Assembly: GCF_000471905.2 (NCBI RefSeq)
Contig: NW_006499751.1
Span: forward strand, 31,277-95,276
Origin: Amborella trichopoda
Taxonomy: Eukaryota; Streptophyta; Magnoliopsida; Amborellales; Amborellaceae
Direction of reading: 5' to 3'
DNA: 64,000 nt
Part shown: in pieces, positions 1 to 10,379 of the stretch
How positions within the stretch are numbered: position 1 is the first letter of the stretch
How the letters are laid out: each line of letters begins with the position of its first letter
The notes under the pieces: model-generated
The model's database searches: none
Seen by the model: only the letters and a program-made list of their open reading frames with translations
Told to the model about the DNA's origin: nothing
Made by a program: the position numbers and the translations under genes

Positions 1-725
1 TAAAACACCGATACCTTCTTCCAAAAAAGGGGCAAACTGACCTGCTCATACCTCACGATCTATAAGGCGCATCGAACTCAAATTCGAATATGTCGTATTG
101 CTCGACGAGCACGAACGTTCGACATATGCCACGAACAAAGCGGAAGACCGAAGCAAGAGACGTCGTGAATGGGGTCCGAGAAGCGTTGACGGCTTGCAAG
201 TGGGCACGAATTTTGAGGCACCAGAAAAGTGATTTTCCAGCAACTTGCCGAAAACCCAAAACAACCAATCGGAGGTCATTTCACACAGCTCTTGGTGCAA
301 AACACCCGTGACAGCATCCCCTTCGATTTGCTAGCAAAAACAAAGCAATAAACATGGCATATTGACAAGATCGAGAGGAAAAAGGAAAATTGAGTTTGCA
401 CGAAAACCAGAAAAATGCAAAGTTCTGAAAACATCAAAACTCCGTGATACCGTGCAAATCTTATACCAAAATGATCGTCTCAGCACAATTTACATTTTCA
501 AGATGATAAATCATCTGAAATGCCGCCGGAAAGTCAAAAGAAGGCCCCAAGCCATGAGGATGGTAAGAGGCCTTTGATGGGGACCTATGTGTCATTTGCA
601 TGATTGTTTTGGTGTCTTTTTTAGTAATTTTCTATTATTTTGAATTTTTATTTTATTTTTTTATTTCCATTTTACAACAATCTCTATGGGTTTTGAGTGT
701 ACAACCTTCTTTCAAGGACGACCTC

Positions 726-733
726 TATATAAA
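726..733 (+). promoter_or_regulatory. Candidate TATA box (TATATAAA)
   Basis: A consensus plant TATA box stands after an AT-rich stretch and about 170 bp before the first tandem array. It could be the promoter of a retrotransposon LTR. No cellular coding region follows it. Confidence 0.35.
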
Positions 734-897
734 CCCATCAAATGTAATGTTAAAAAGGTTCGAAAAATAGAGTGAAATGGCTTAAACCTAGAAGAGAGAC
801 AGAGAGTAAGGTCTTCTTTTTGCCTTGTGCTTTGATGGAAATCTTTTCCCCTTGAGAGAGGAGAGATAAAATTTGTGCAAAGAGAGACTACCCCTCC

Positions 898-1268
898 CTC
901 TATCCTACTCCCTACCTAGACAATACACCTCTCTCTACCCTACTCCCTACCTCGACCATACACCCCACTCTATCCTACTCCCTACCTCGACCATACACCC
1001 CACTCTATCCTACTCCCTACCTAGACCATACACCTCCCTCTACTCCCTACCTAGACCATACACCCCACTCTATCCTACTCCCTACCTAGACCATACACCT
1101 CCCTCTACCCTACTCTCTACCTTGACCATACACCCCACTGTATCCTACTCCCTACCTAGACCATACACCCCACTCTACCCTACTCCCTACCTAGACCATA
1201 CACCCCATTCCATCCTACTCCCTACCTAGACCATATGCCCACTTTACCCTACTCCCTTCCTAGACCAC
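898..1268 (+). repeat. 35-bp tandem repeat, about 11 copies
   Basis: The unit is about 35 bp, contains CCTACTCCCTACCTAGACCA, and recurs about 11 times with few changes; one copy is about 5 bp short. The pyrimidine-rich units keep one frame open on the plus strand (873-1229, rich in Tyr-Ser-Leu-Pro-Arg-Pro). This is a by-product of the repeat, not a gene. Confidence 0.85.
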
Positions 1269-1464
1269 ACCCTATTGTCTAAAGAGGCTTTCAGGTTACA
1301 CCGATTGGGTCCGTCCTGGGTAATTACCTTGGAATTGCCTCCAGGGTATTTAGGCTATTCGCTTAGTACCTTTCTTCTATCGTTGATATACCACTTAGGG
1401 GAGGTGACACTGGAAGGCTACCAGACGGCTACCGGATTCTGCTCACCCCCTCTCACCACTTAGA

Positions 1465-1965
1465 CTACATGAACCTAGCCTAGCCCACCTAACCTAGTTT
1501 AACCCACACGATCCTAGTCAAGCCCAACCAAGCCCACCTAGCCTAGCTCACTTAACCTAGTCCAACCCACATGAGCTAGCCTAGCCCAACCAAGCCCACC
1601 TAGCCTTGCTCACCTAACCTAGTCCAACCCATATGAGCCTACCCTAGCCCAACCAAGCCCACACAATCCTAGCCCAACCAACCTAGTCGAACCCATATGA
1701 GCTAAGCCTAGCCCAACCAAGCCCACACGAGCCTAGTCCACCTAACCTAGTCCAACCCACACGAGCCTAGCCTAGCCCAACCAAGTCCACCAAACCTACA
1801 CGTACCTACCCTAGATCACTTAAGCCCACCTAGCCTACACGAGCCTAGTCTACTCCAACCAAGCCCATCTAGTCCATACGAACTCACCTAGCCTAACGAA
1901 GCTTTCCTAGTCTACCCCATGTCAGACCCAAAACCATATCGCACGTAGTCCATACCCAATCAACC
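1465..1965 (+). repeat. C-rich imperfect tandem array of about 58-bp units
   Basis: Short motifs such as CCTAGCCCAACCAAGCCCAC, CACCTAACCTAGTCCAACCC and ACGAGCCTAG recur in varying order, giving roughly 55-60 bp higher-order units in about seven or eight copies. Copies are more diverged than in the array just upstream. No ORF or RNA gene is evident. Confidence 0.7.
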
Positions 1966-2478
1966 ATACTTGAACCAAGCCTACAGTCGAACCTTTTCCA
2001 AACCAAGGATCAGCCTGGGAGTCCATAGGACCTGAAATATCACATGTGCACGACTCAAACGAGGAAACCGAGCCGAGAAGAGAGCAAGGGGGTTCAGTCT
2101 AAATCTCATTGAACGATGATCGGGGGGCCTTTCTGCATGAGCACACAAGCGCCAAGATCTACGAGGGTGATCACTCGGGTGTATCCGACCCCTTCAGCTT
2201 AAGGTCCGCCTTACCTCATTCTTTTATTTTGTTGGTTCGAACCACACCGCCCACCCAAACATAGTAGTACTCAATTTATTCATGTCGTTTCTTTCATAGA
2301 GCAGCCCATGATTACTATTCCTTTCACATATTAGACTATTCTCTACAGCGCTTCCATGTGAGTGTCAATGGGAGCATGCATAAATTGGCACACTCGATTA
2401 ACAGCACGCTGGTGAGAGTGAGATATTGTAATACCCCTGCTAAACTTCTATATTTCTCTTAATTAAATAAAGGTTGTC

Positions 2479-2490
2479 CTTCAGATATCC
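2479..2490. repeat. Left target-site duplication of LINE 1
   Basis: CTTCAGATATCC here is repeated exactly at 11112-11123, flanking the poly(T) end and the far end of the minus-strand LINE. Confidence 0.85.
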
Positions 2491-2705
2491 TTTTTTTTTT
2501 TGAGAAAAGGTTAACATTGTATTACTGGATATGAAGTGTACAAGAGAGAAGAGGCAAAGTTCACCCCCTAAGGGGTGGACTTGGAAAAATATAGTTAGTG
2601 TATCATATACAAAAAGGGCTTATAAAACCACCCAATGCAAATGTTTTACATGAAGCTTTAAGAAAATACAAAAAATGAGGAAGCCTAGAAAAGCCAAGTG
2701 ATGTG

Positions 2706-3359
2706 CTATGGAGGCGAGAAGAGCCAAAGGTCTTGCGCAAAAAAGGAGACGACCCCGGCTTGATCTTGTAATTGCATATTAGCTCGGCGATCCGCGAAGT
2801 CGTTGGACGTCCTCCATGTATGCCGCCATGAGACGTCCATATCCCTACAAAGGTGATCAATTTCATCGAATGTAGTGGTTAGGTACCATGGCCGAGGGGA
2901 AGCCCTACTAGCCCATGAGAGAACATTTTTTGAATCTCCTTCTATGATGAGGTGTAATCCCCTCGAGCGATTAAACTTTTTCAGGTCTTGAAGGAGGGCC
3001 AAGGCTTCTGCAATTTGTGCTTCCATGAAGCCAAGGTGCTCCGAGAAAGTAAGAAAAACATAGCCTAGGTGGTCTCTAAAAACCCCCCCTCCCCCTGCCG
3101 GCCCAGGGTTCTTTAAAGAGCAACCATCAAATTTTAGCTTGATGGTTCTTTCTAGGGGTGGTTGCCAAAAGTTGGATCTTTGTGGTTGCCGTGGGCAGTG
3201 GAGGAGAATATTTTTCCATTGGGGGAGGAACTTGGTCCTTTGAATACCCAAGAAGGCCTTGTGGTTCGAGGCCCAAAAGGTTACCATGGAGATTGCCTTG
3301 TACAAGAGAGTTGAAGCTTGTAATTTTGAACCTGAGAAGATTTGGTTGTTTCTTTCCAC
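2706..3359 (-). pseudogene. LINE 1 ORF2, RNase H domain
   Basis: This is the 3' coding end of LINE 1. After a linker rich in aromatic residues (MVTFWASNHKAF), the RNase H fold starts at about residue 70 with LKFDGCSLKNPGPAGGGG. The acidic residues expected for catalysis are present: D in FDGCS, E in AQIAEALALL, D in IEGDSKN and D in SNDFAD. The domain itself is open. It degrades RNA of the RNA:DNA hybrid in related elements. The rest of ORF2 upstream is broken, and the hAT-like insert lies only 300 bp away. Confidence 0.85.
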
Positions 3360-3658
3360 CTAAATGGTCCACAAGGTTGCCGCTAAGGTAGCCTTCCAAA
3401 GGGCTCCGCCAGCCTTTGGCCATGGAGTATGAAGCTCATTGGAGATGAGAGCTTTTACCGTAGGTGAAGTGACCCATTCGATGCCAAAGAGTTGCAAAAT
3501 TTTCCCCCAAAGTTCAAAGGAGAAGTCACAGTGTAAGAAAAGGTGAGGGTTGACTCTTCATCATTTTAGCATAAAGCACATCTGTTGGGATAGGAATCCC
3601 TCTCTTTTAGAGGTGGTCAGTAGTGAGGGCTTTGTGGGAGCAGGCTAGCCAGTTGAAT

Positions 3659-3666
3659 GTTTGGAC
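3659..3666. repeat. Left 8-bp target duplication of hAT-like insert
   Basis: GTTTGGAC here matches 5092-5099 exactly and flanks the inverted termini. Eight base pairs is the typical hAT duplication length. Confidence 0.85.
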
Positions 3667-5091
3667 CAGTGATTTAAAAAACGGATCGGCACTTCAAAAA
3701 CCCATCCGGATCAGTGAATTGGTGATCCGGATCGAGAATCGGCCAACTAGGTCGGATTAAGCTCTAAAAAAATCCAAAAAAATTATTAAAATTAATTATA
3801 AATGTTGTCTTTTAGGAATCCAATAAGAAATGAGGGTACTCCATTGTTAACTTTCACTTTTTTCATCAATTTGTGAATATTGATATGTTTTTTCTCTATA
3901 TAAACTTGTGTTAACCATTAAATTTACATCACATAAGAAAAACCATATAATTATCATGGATAAAATATATAATCATACATGGACTACTATAAAGAATAGA
4001 TTTAATCGATAAAAAATGGCCATCAAAATCTCAAATTGGCAGAAAGCCCTAATCCCCTAAAAATACCCAAGTTATTACAAACTAACTATAATCCAAATTT
4101 ATTACAACCTAACTAACTATAATGTTATATGCTGAAATTAAAATTATTGGTTTAAATTTTATAATTATTTTTTTATACAAATAATAACAAATCTAAAATA
4201 TTTTGTAATACGATCTAATTTAAAATGTATTATTGACAATTGTAAGAAAGATAATAAATTACATGATTTATAATGCAAAAATTAATAAATAAAATAAAAA
4301 TTTGGTTAGAAATTATTAGAATGCATACCAATTTTCGAAAGAACACTTTAATTTTTCAAAATTTTAATTTTTTAGATTTCTAGAATAAATTTAGTAAAAG
4401 AGATTGTTAATAGAACGAGAGAGATTTCAAATGGAATAAATTTATTTAAAAAATAATAATTTTTTAGATTTATAGAATAAATTTAGTAAAAAAGATTGTT
4501 AATAGAAAGAGAGAGATTTCAAAAAAAATAATTTTTTTTAAAAAAAAATTATTTTATGCTTATTTTTATTGTCAACAAAAATAAAATAAAATGCGCCCAG
4601 GCAGAATAAACTGTATCCAGGCGGAATCGAACTTGAGACGTGAAGGCTCTACCGTGGAAGTGATAACCACTCCACCACATCAGCGCAAGTGTAATTGTTT
4701 TCAACATTAATAGTACTTATCCAAATTCTGTCGTAATTTAACGCACTGTGGGAATTATCCCACATCCAACAGCAAGCTTTAGTTTCGCTTCTATAAATTG
4801 CTTTGTAAGTTCCTTAAGGTTTGCGAGCGTGTGCCCGAGGTTGCCATCCACCCGCAGCTGGTGGGTGACAGTAGTCTTACACATGTGACCTATGGAAAAT
4901 CGATATTTTGCCACGTGTTAACTCATTATGTGATGTCATACGGGCGACTTTCACCCGTGCATGACATCATACAAGCAGTTCACTATGCAAAACCGGCCGA
5001 TTCCATTTTTACACTGGAATCGGCACAGGGTAACCGATTCCCATGCCGACTCGGGCGAGTCCGTTGCGACTCGCTGATTTTTAAATCACTG
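3667..5091. mobile_element. hAT-like non-autonomous DNA transposon (1.43 kb) inside LINE 1
   Basis: Termini are inverted: CAGTGATTTAAAAA at 3667-3680 matches the reverse complement of 5078-5091 over 14 bases. An 8-bp duplication (GTTTGGAC) flanks it. CAGTG-type ends and 8-bp duplications are characteristic of hAT elements. The interior is AT-rich and has no transposase. Subterminal GATCCGGATCG-like motifs occur near the left end. Removing it rejoins the LINE between its zf-RVT and RNase H parts. Relatives in this window lie at 36574-37330 and, more distantly, at 62949-63472. Confidence 0.85.
4614..4686 (-). other. tRNA-like pol III promoter segment (A and B boxes) inside the hAT-like element
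   Basis: On the minus strand TGGTGGAGTGG (4668-4678) fits the A-box consensus TRGYNNANNGG. GTTCGATTCC (4623-4632) fits the B-box consensus GWTCRANNC. They are spaced about 35 nt apart, as in a tRNA. The T stem and acceptor stem do not pair, so it is not a working tRNA. It could be a tRNA pseudogene or the head of a SINE captured by the transposon. Confidence 0.55.
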
Positions 5092-5099
5092 GTTTGGAC
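5092..5099. repeat. Right 8-bp target duplication of hAT-like insert
   Basis: GTTTGGAC, identical to 3659-3666. LINE 1 sequence resumes right after it. Confidence 0.85.
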
Positions 5100-5205
5100 C
5101 TTAGGTGGAGCAAAAGTAGACCACACTTTCAAAACTACCGAGGTGGGGTTGGCCGGAAAGGTGGGAGGCTGTGAAAGGATTTTATAAAAGGAGGCCACCG
5201 AGAAC

Positions 5206-5886
5206 TCACCCGAAGGGGTGGTTAGGAATAAATTGAGAGTGAAGGCCTGTTAAGAGCACTTGAAAGTGGTTAAACTCCTCTTCAATTAGATTTCTCTGAA
5301 AACAAGGATTCCAGGCTCTACGTTCTCCTGTAAGAACCAATGCCTCAGCCGCTGTTGCTTCTTGATTGATAGCCAGCGAGTAGAGAGCTGGGAAAGCCTC
5401 CCGCAGTGGTGAAGAACCTAGCCATAAATCTGACCAGAATCTCACACGAGAGCCCCCTCTCGGATGAAATCTAATTTGCTTTTTGAAGTGAAACAAGGCC
5501 GAAGAGAAGGATTTCCATGCTCTTGAGGCATTATGTCTGTGGGACTTCTCTGGCACCCATGCTCTTTCAGATATCCTATACTTGTTTCTTAAGACCTGAG
5601 CCCAAAGGGAACCATGGGTTGCAAGTCGCCACCACCATTTGCCTAAAAGAGCGAGATTATGCTTTCTAAGAACCCTGATACCTAGACCACCCTGGTTTTT
5701 TGGAAGGCAAATGTTGTCCCAAGCAACTAGATGGAATTTAGTCTTCTGAGCTTGCCCTGACCATAGGAAGTTACGCATGAGCTGGTCTAAGCGATTAGCC
5801 ACTTGAGCAGGCATATTGAAGAGAGACATCAGGTAGACTGGAGAGTTAGATAAGGTAGCTTTAATCAGGGTCGACCTGCTTGCCAT
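5206..5886 (-). pseudogene. LINE 1 ORF2, post-RT connection and zf-RVT region
   Basis: The translation has the usual sequence that follows the RT domain in plant LINEs: SRSTLIKATLSNSPVYLMSL, then MRNFLWSG, then GGLGIRVLRKHNLALLGKWW, then FWSDLWLG. These match the thumb/connection region leading to the zf-RVT domain, which continues beyond the nested insert to about 3400. The frame ends at a stop near 5206. It belongs to LINE 1 ORF2 and acts in the cytoplasmic or nuclear RNP of intact relatives. Confidence 0.8.
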
Positions 5887-6075
5887 AGAGAGGAGACGAC
5901 CTTTCCATTATGTCAAGCGTCTATCCACCATATCAATGACATGGGACCATTTACCTTTTTTGGTTTTGCTTAGTCCAAGAGGGAGACCTAGATAGGTTGT
6001 AGGGAGGTCCTCCACTTTACATTCCCAGTTGGGAATGGGCCCTCCAATCTCAGCATTTGAAATTGCTACCCCCAT

Positions 6076-6372
6076 TTATTTTTCCATGTTGACTTTGAAA
6101 CCAGTTGCTACTTGGAAGCATTTGAGGAAGAGCTTCAGGGAATCCACTTCCCTAGGGGAGGCGTCTAAGAACACCAGAGTATCGTTCGCATATTGCAGAT
6201 GGGACACTGTTGGGCCGTGTCTACTGCTCCTGAAGCCGGAGAGAAGTTCTGCCTGAAACACCCGAGAGATAGAACGACTAAAGACTTCGGCGGCAATTGC
6301 AAACAGGAAGGATGAGAGGGGGTCTCCTTGCGAAGGCCCCTCGAGGAAGAGAAAAGCCTTTAGAGGTCCCAT
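6076..6372 (-). pseudogene. LINE 1 ORF2, RT palm with altered active site
   Basis: GPSQGDPLSSFLFAIAAEVF is the RT motif preceding the active site; SHLQYANDTLVFLDA is the active site. The normal LINE motif is YADD; here it is YAND, so the first catalytic aspartate is replaced by asparagine. The frame is interrupted before and after this piece. With the stop at about 6434, the enzyme is not functional. Confidence 0.85.
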
Positions 6373-6433
6373 TTATAAGGATAGAGAAATGTGGATGTGA
6401 GTAGCACCCTCTCATCCACTTTCTCCAGCAGTT

Positions 6434-6982
6434 TCAGAATCCCATTCGAACCATAGTCTCTTCTAAGATGGACCACTCGACATGGTCATAAGCTTTTTCC
6501 CAATCAGTTTTGAAGATAAGACCAAGTTTTTTGTTGAGGTGTCTTGAGTGGATGCACTCATGAGCCACTAAGGCTCCATCAAGAATCTGTCTTTCTTTGA
6601 TGAATGCGGTTTGGGAAGAAGAGATAATGGATGGAAGGACCTGTTGGAGTCTGGTAGCTAGAACTTTGGCAAGAATTTTGTAGGAAGAGTTCAAAAGGCT
6701 GATGGGGCAGAAGTCCTTGATATCCTTTGCTCCTTCAACTTTGGGAACAAGAGCTAGGAAGGTGACGTTAATAGCTTTATGCAGTGTTCCTCGGAGAAAG
6801 AATTCATCGAAGAAAAGTTTAAAGTCAGGACAAATAATGCCCCAAAAAACCTTAAAGGGTGCTATCGAGAAGCCGTCGGGGCCCGGAGCTTTATCTTTGG
6901 CTAGTGCATCAATGCCTAGCAGGATCTCTTCTTCAGTGAAAAGTATCTCTAACCACAAAGCTCTATCAACCGAGAGGCTCAA
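6434..6982 (-). pseudogene. LINE 1 ORF2, RT fingers and N-terminal palm
   Basis: The start shows ALAKDKAPGPDGFSIAPFK, the LINE RT motif 1 region. LALVPKVEGAKDIKDFCPIS, SQTAFIKERQILDGALVAHE and KTDWEKAYDHVEW (motif A, catalytic Asp in KTDWEKAYD) follow. The order and spacing fit plant L1 RT. A stop near 6434 separates it from the YAND part in a different frame. Confidence 0.88.
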
Positions 6983-7439
6983 AAATCAAGGGAAGACATC
7001 CTGGGTCTAGGCCCTGGGGGAGCAGTGTAAAGTGATTTAAAGAAATCTACTATGGCTAGTTCGATTTCTTAAGGTTGGGTAAAAAGGCAATTGTTATTTC
7101 TGATCATCGAGATAGAATTGCCTCTCCTACAACAATTGGCTATTCGATGAAAGAAAGCAGTGTTGAGATCCCCTGCTTTTAGCCACTTGATTCTTGATCT
7201 CTGGAACCAATATATCTCTTCTTTCTTGAGAGTAGAGAGATATTCCAGTTTTGTCTTGTTTATGAGATCAAGCTCTGAGTCGATCAGTGGTATATCCTCC
7301 TCGAGGAGGTCAAGAGTTTGAATGGTGTTCAGCTGTGAGGTTTTTGTTTGAGAGAAGTTGCTAGGGATAGACCTACTCCAAGACTTGAGCGAGACTTTGA
7401 GAAGTTGGATTTTAGTCTGCAGAATGTAGCCGGCTCTAC

Positions 7440-7769
7440 CTAAGACGAGCGAGGAATAAGAATTCCACCAAGTTTGGATAAGGGAGTGTAAGGACTCCTC
7501 TTGCAGCCAAGGAGTTCAAATTTGAAGGGTCTCGGGCCCCTCTTAACAGCCAGGGTGTCTAGAAGAATGGGACAGTGGTCTGATGTGAGTTTAGGTTGAG
7601 CCAGAGCTAAGGATCTCGGGAAGTATTCTTCCCAATTCAGAGAGAGAAGAAACCTATCAAGTTTAGAGAGGGTGGGATTGGTAGCGTGGTTGGACCACGT
7701 AAACTTACTGCCTTGGAGAGGGACATCCAAGAGCTCGTTCCGATTGATAAAATCAGAGAAATCCCTCAT
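7440..7769 (-). pseudogene. LINE 1 ORF2, endonuclease C-terminal half
   Basis: FTWSNHATNPTLSKLDRFL and LTSDHCPILLD are the C-terminal motifs of the AP-like (exonuclease-endonuclease-phosphatase) endonuclease that nicks target DNA. The catalytic histidine of SDH is present. A frameshift separates it from the N-terminal half; the intervening GGDFNVIRW motif is readable in another frame at about 7800-7840. Confidence 0.85.
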
Positions 7770-7838
7770 TCCCTGAGATATAGAATTAGAGGAGTTTCTC
7801 TCATGGGACCATCGGATGACGTTAAAGTCACCTCCCAG

Positions 7839-8243
7839 CTACCAAATAGGACGAAGCAGAGACGCAACCAGATCCAATTCTAACCAGAGCCTATTTCTAA
7901 GAGTTGAAGAGTTGGGACCATAGATAACTATGAATTTCCATGGTACTCCATCAGAAGTATTGGTTAAGAGAACTGTGACAGAGAATTCCCCGATGTGCGA
8001 GGAATTGAGAAAGCGGTCTGAGGGGTTCCAAACTATCCAAATGCCTCCCGAGGCCCCATTCGCCGCTAAGGAGACCCATTGGCTAAGTCTTCTACCCCAA
8101 ACCTGATGAATGAGTTGGAGATCAGGATCTGGTTGTTTGGTTTCAATGAGAGCAAGAATAGCAGGTGTGTGTTTAGAAGTGAGATCCTTGACTGCTTCCT
8201 TCTTGGAAGGATTTCCCAAGCCTCTAACATTCCAAACCAACAA
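7839..8243 (-). pseudogene. LINE 1 ORF2 start, endonuclease N-terminal half
   Basis: The translation starts LLVWNVRGLGNPSKKEAV and continues ILALIETKQ, the classic N-terminal motifs of plant LINE endonucleases (Asn and Glu of the active site). The 5' codon shown is TTG, so the native ATG is lost or lies slightly upstream. ORF2 starts about 150 bp after the ORF1 region ends. Confidence 0.85.
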
Positions 8244-8397
8244 CTTCAGTTATTAAGACTACGTAAAGGGGAGGAGGCCAGTCTGAGCGACCTCCTCAAG
8301 GAAGTTTGGTTGGAATTCATGAAGAGATTGTCTGCAGGCTGTCACTCAAAAGGAAGAGAGGAAAAAAGATTACACAGTTCTCTCTGTCCTCTGAAAT

Positions 8398-9742
8398 TCA
8401 CCTGCATTCTACTTGAGTGTCGGCTGTTAAGAACCTGTGGGCCGGTCCTTTGGGTCCATCGTAGGTAAATCCCATTACTCTATATATTTTGCGCATCCTG
8501 ACGTCGACCCGGTTTGTTCCATCCCCGTCGACCTCCTCTGTTTCAACGGATGCCAGAGGGGGAGAGATGGGAATTGCAACGTCGTCCCTGTTTGTCCCAT
8601 CGCCGTCAACCACCTCTGTCTCTTCGAGTGCCAGAGGGGGACAGATGGGAGGTGCCTCATCTACTCTATTTGTCCCATTCCCGTCGACCTCGTCTATAGC
8701 ATCAAAGTTCAAAGGGAGAGAGATGGGAGTTGCAGAAGTCACAGGAGTCTCGTTATCCAGGTTCGCTGGAGGAAAGATAGATGGGTAGAGGTCAAAAGGA
8801 AGCGAGGGAGAGGACAGTTGAGAAGGTACAGATTGCAACAGGTAAGCGTTAAAGCTAGAGGAGGTCAACAGTTGAAGGGGGGAAATGAAGGGAGCCAGGG
8901 TAGCCTGAGGAGAGGGGAGGGCGAAGGAAGGGGTCTCATAATAAACAGAGATGAGGTAGGCGATGTAGTGGTAGGTCTGGATGGAGGAATAAGAAGACAA
9001 CACCACTGGAGAGGAAGGGGGCCAAGCCTCCCAGAGGTTGTGCACACTGTGGATCTGAACCAGGTGAGGAGTGAAGGTTAGATGGGGGGCTAGAAGGTTG
9101 GCTAAGGACGAAGGGTGGGGAGGTGGATGGTCCTCGGAATGAACAACGACTAAACTCAGAGGAGTGGGATGACAGTCCGAAGGCAGGGCTGTGTTTAGGG
9201 GTGGAAACCAGGGAAAAGTGAAAGAAGTGGACAGAAAAAGGGACCAAAGGGGGGCAAGAGGACGAAGGCAGCGAAAGGATATGCAGAGGACGGAGGGTCA
9301 CCGACTACGGGGGAGTAAGAGCTGGGGAAGGTTGAGAGGGAAGTCCCAACAGAGGGCGACTGGTGGTCTTTTCCATCAAGAGAGGAAGGCGGCCGGTAAT
9401 CATCAGGGGTAGGCTGCGACCGGTGGGATCGAGGCTAAGACAGCTGGGAGGGCGGCAGAGGCTGCGGAGGCGGCGGGGTGACAGGTGTCCCAGACACGAG
9501 AGAAGGGGAGGAAGGCCTGAACAGATGGACGACGGAAAGGGGTGGCGAAGACCGCTCATATAAGGAAGAAGCAGGCACAAGGGGGCACGATAACGGGGGA
9601 GGAGGGGACAAAGGCACGTGAAGATGGGGAAGGTGCGCTCGCTGCCCAAGGGAAGAGCTGGCAGGCTCGAAAGGACGCGTGGCGGGAAGGGAAGAGGGAG
9701 GGGCGGGCTGAGGGGTGGACAAAGAGGATGGGCTGGGTCCAT
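8398..9742 (-). pseudogene. LINE 1 ORF1, Pro/Ser-rich C-terminal region, frameshifted
   Basis: This part of ORF1 is read in at least two minus-strand frames (9722-9435 in frame with the ORF1 start, 9045-8398 in another). It is rich in Pro, Ser and Leu and has no known fold. Near its end are three copies of a 26-residue acidic unit containing VDGDGTNR. Low-complexity linkers are common at this place in plant LINE ORF1. The G-rich plus-strand ORFs here are shadows. Confidence 0.55.
8501..8735 (-). repeat. Three 78-bp tandem repeats in LINE 1 ORF1
   Basis: TGTYCCATC-C-CCGTCRACC recurs at about 8515, 8593 and 8671, a 78-bp period. 78 is 26 codons, so the repeat keeps the minus-strand frame. Units read VDGDGTNR followed by a PISPPLA-like stretch. 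Confidence 0.75.
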
Positions 9743-9782
9743 CGATTAAGCTCGAGTGGGGAGGGGAAGGTGAATCGTCTAC

Positions 9783-10301
9783 CTAGGCCTCTTTATCGGC
9801 CCGATGATGAGGGGGGGAAAGGGCTGTTGAAGAAGGCTCAATACTGGGTTCAACTGCTAGGGTCGGGTCTACGGGACACCAAAGGGTAAAAGGCTTAGTG
9901 GGATTAAGAGGCTTGGCACGTGGGTGCCAGCTCAACCTCGTCCTTGCGATTCGAAAACAGGAACTCTCAGACTCTTGGGTCGGGTCGGGCGGACGCCAAC
10001 GACGCCTCTTGCAATGCCGATTTTTCCTGATCACCTCAGTCCAAGGCTAGGAGGGATTTTCCGGTGAAAGCTCAGGGATTGGAATAGGCAAGAAATGAGC
10101 AGAGGGTGGGAAGGCTTGCTCCCACAAAGTGTTGACTGGGTCGAACAGGCCTTCGACCTCTAGCCAGATAGTTTGAGGAATCCAACTAGTGTCTAAGACT
10201 TCCAAGAGCAGTCGAATGAAGCCCAGCGGAAGAGTTTCAAGGGAAATCCAATAGATGGAAATTACGGTGCCACAAGTGGCTGCGACTCTCCTGAAGGTCA
10301 C
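9783..10301 (-). pseudogene. LINE 1 ORF1, middle part (end of DUF4283-like region)
   Basis: Two segments, 10301-10047 and 10034-9783, are in the same frame as the ORF1 start and are separated by a stop. The first reads ATCGTVISIYWISLETLPLG then RLLLEVLDTSWIPQTIWLEV, which fits the second half of a DUF4283-like domain. The second is basic (RKNRHCKRRRWRPP) and may help RNA binding. No CCHC knuckle was seen. Confidence 0.6.
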
Positions 10302-10379
10302 AAGAGACCAGGCATGAAGGGGAATGTTACCAAGGGTAAGCCATACGCTTTGTTTCTTGAAGGAACCCTCCTTTGGCGA

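Larger units (their letters stand above)
1..2478. other. LTR-like, GC-richer repetitive DNA at the left edge
   Basis: No credible protein-coding gene is visible. The segment has a promoter-like start (TATATAAA at 726-733), a following transcribed-leader-like stretch, two C-rich tandem arrays, and GC-rich sequence to about 2240. That layout resembles a long retrotransposon LTR plus leader whose left end lies outside the window. No matching second LTR, primer site or TG/CA ends were found, so the assignment is weak. It ends at the target duplication of the LINE starting at 2491. Confidence 0.3.

Noticed and set aside
873..1229. 118-codon plus-strand ORF with repeated YSLPRPYT motif
   Set aside because: It is produced by the 35-bp tandem array; no start context, domain or conservation sign.
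4614..4686. Functional tRNA gene
   Set aside because: A and B boxes are good but acceptor and T stems do not pair.
8437..9889. Several long plus-strand ORFs rich in Gly and Arg
   Set aside because: They are shadows of the C-rich minus-strand ORF1 of LINE 1.
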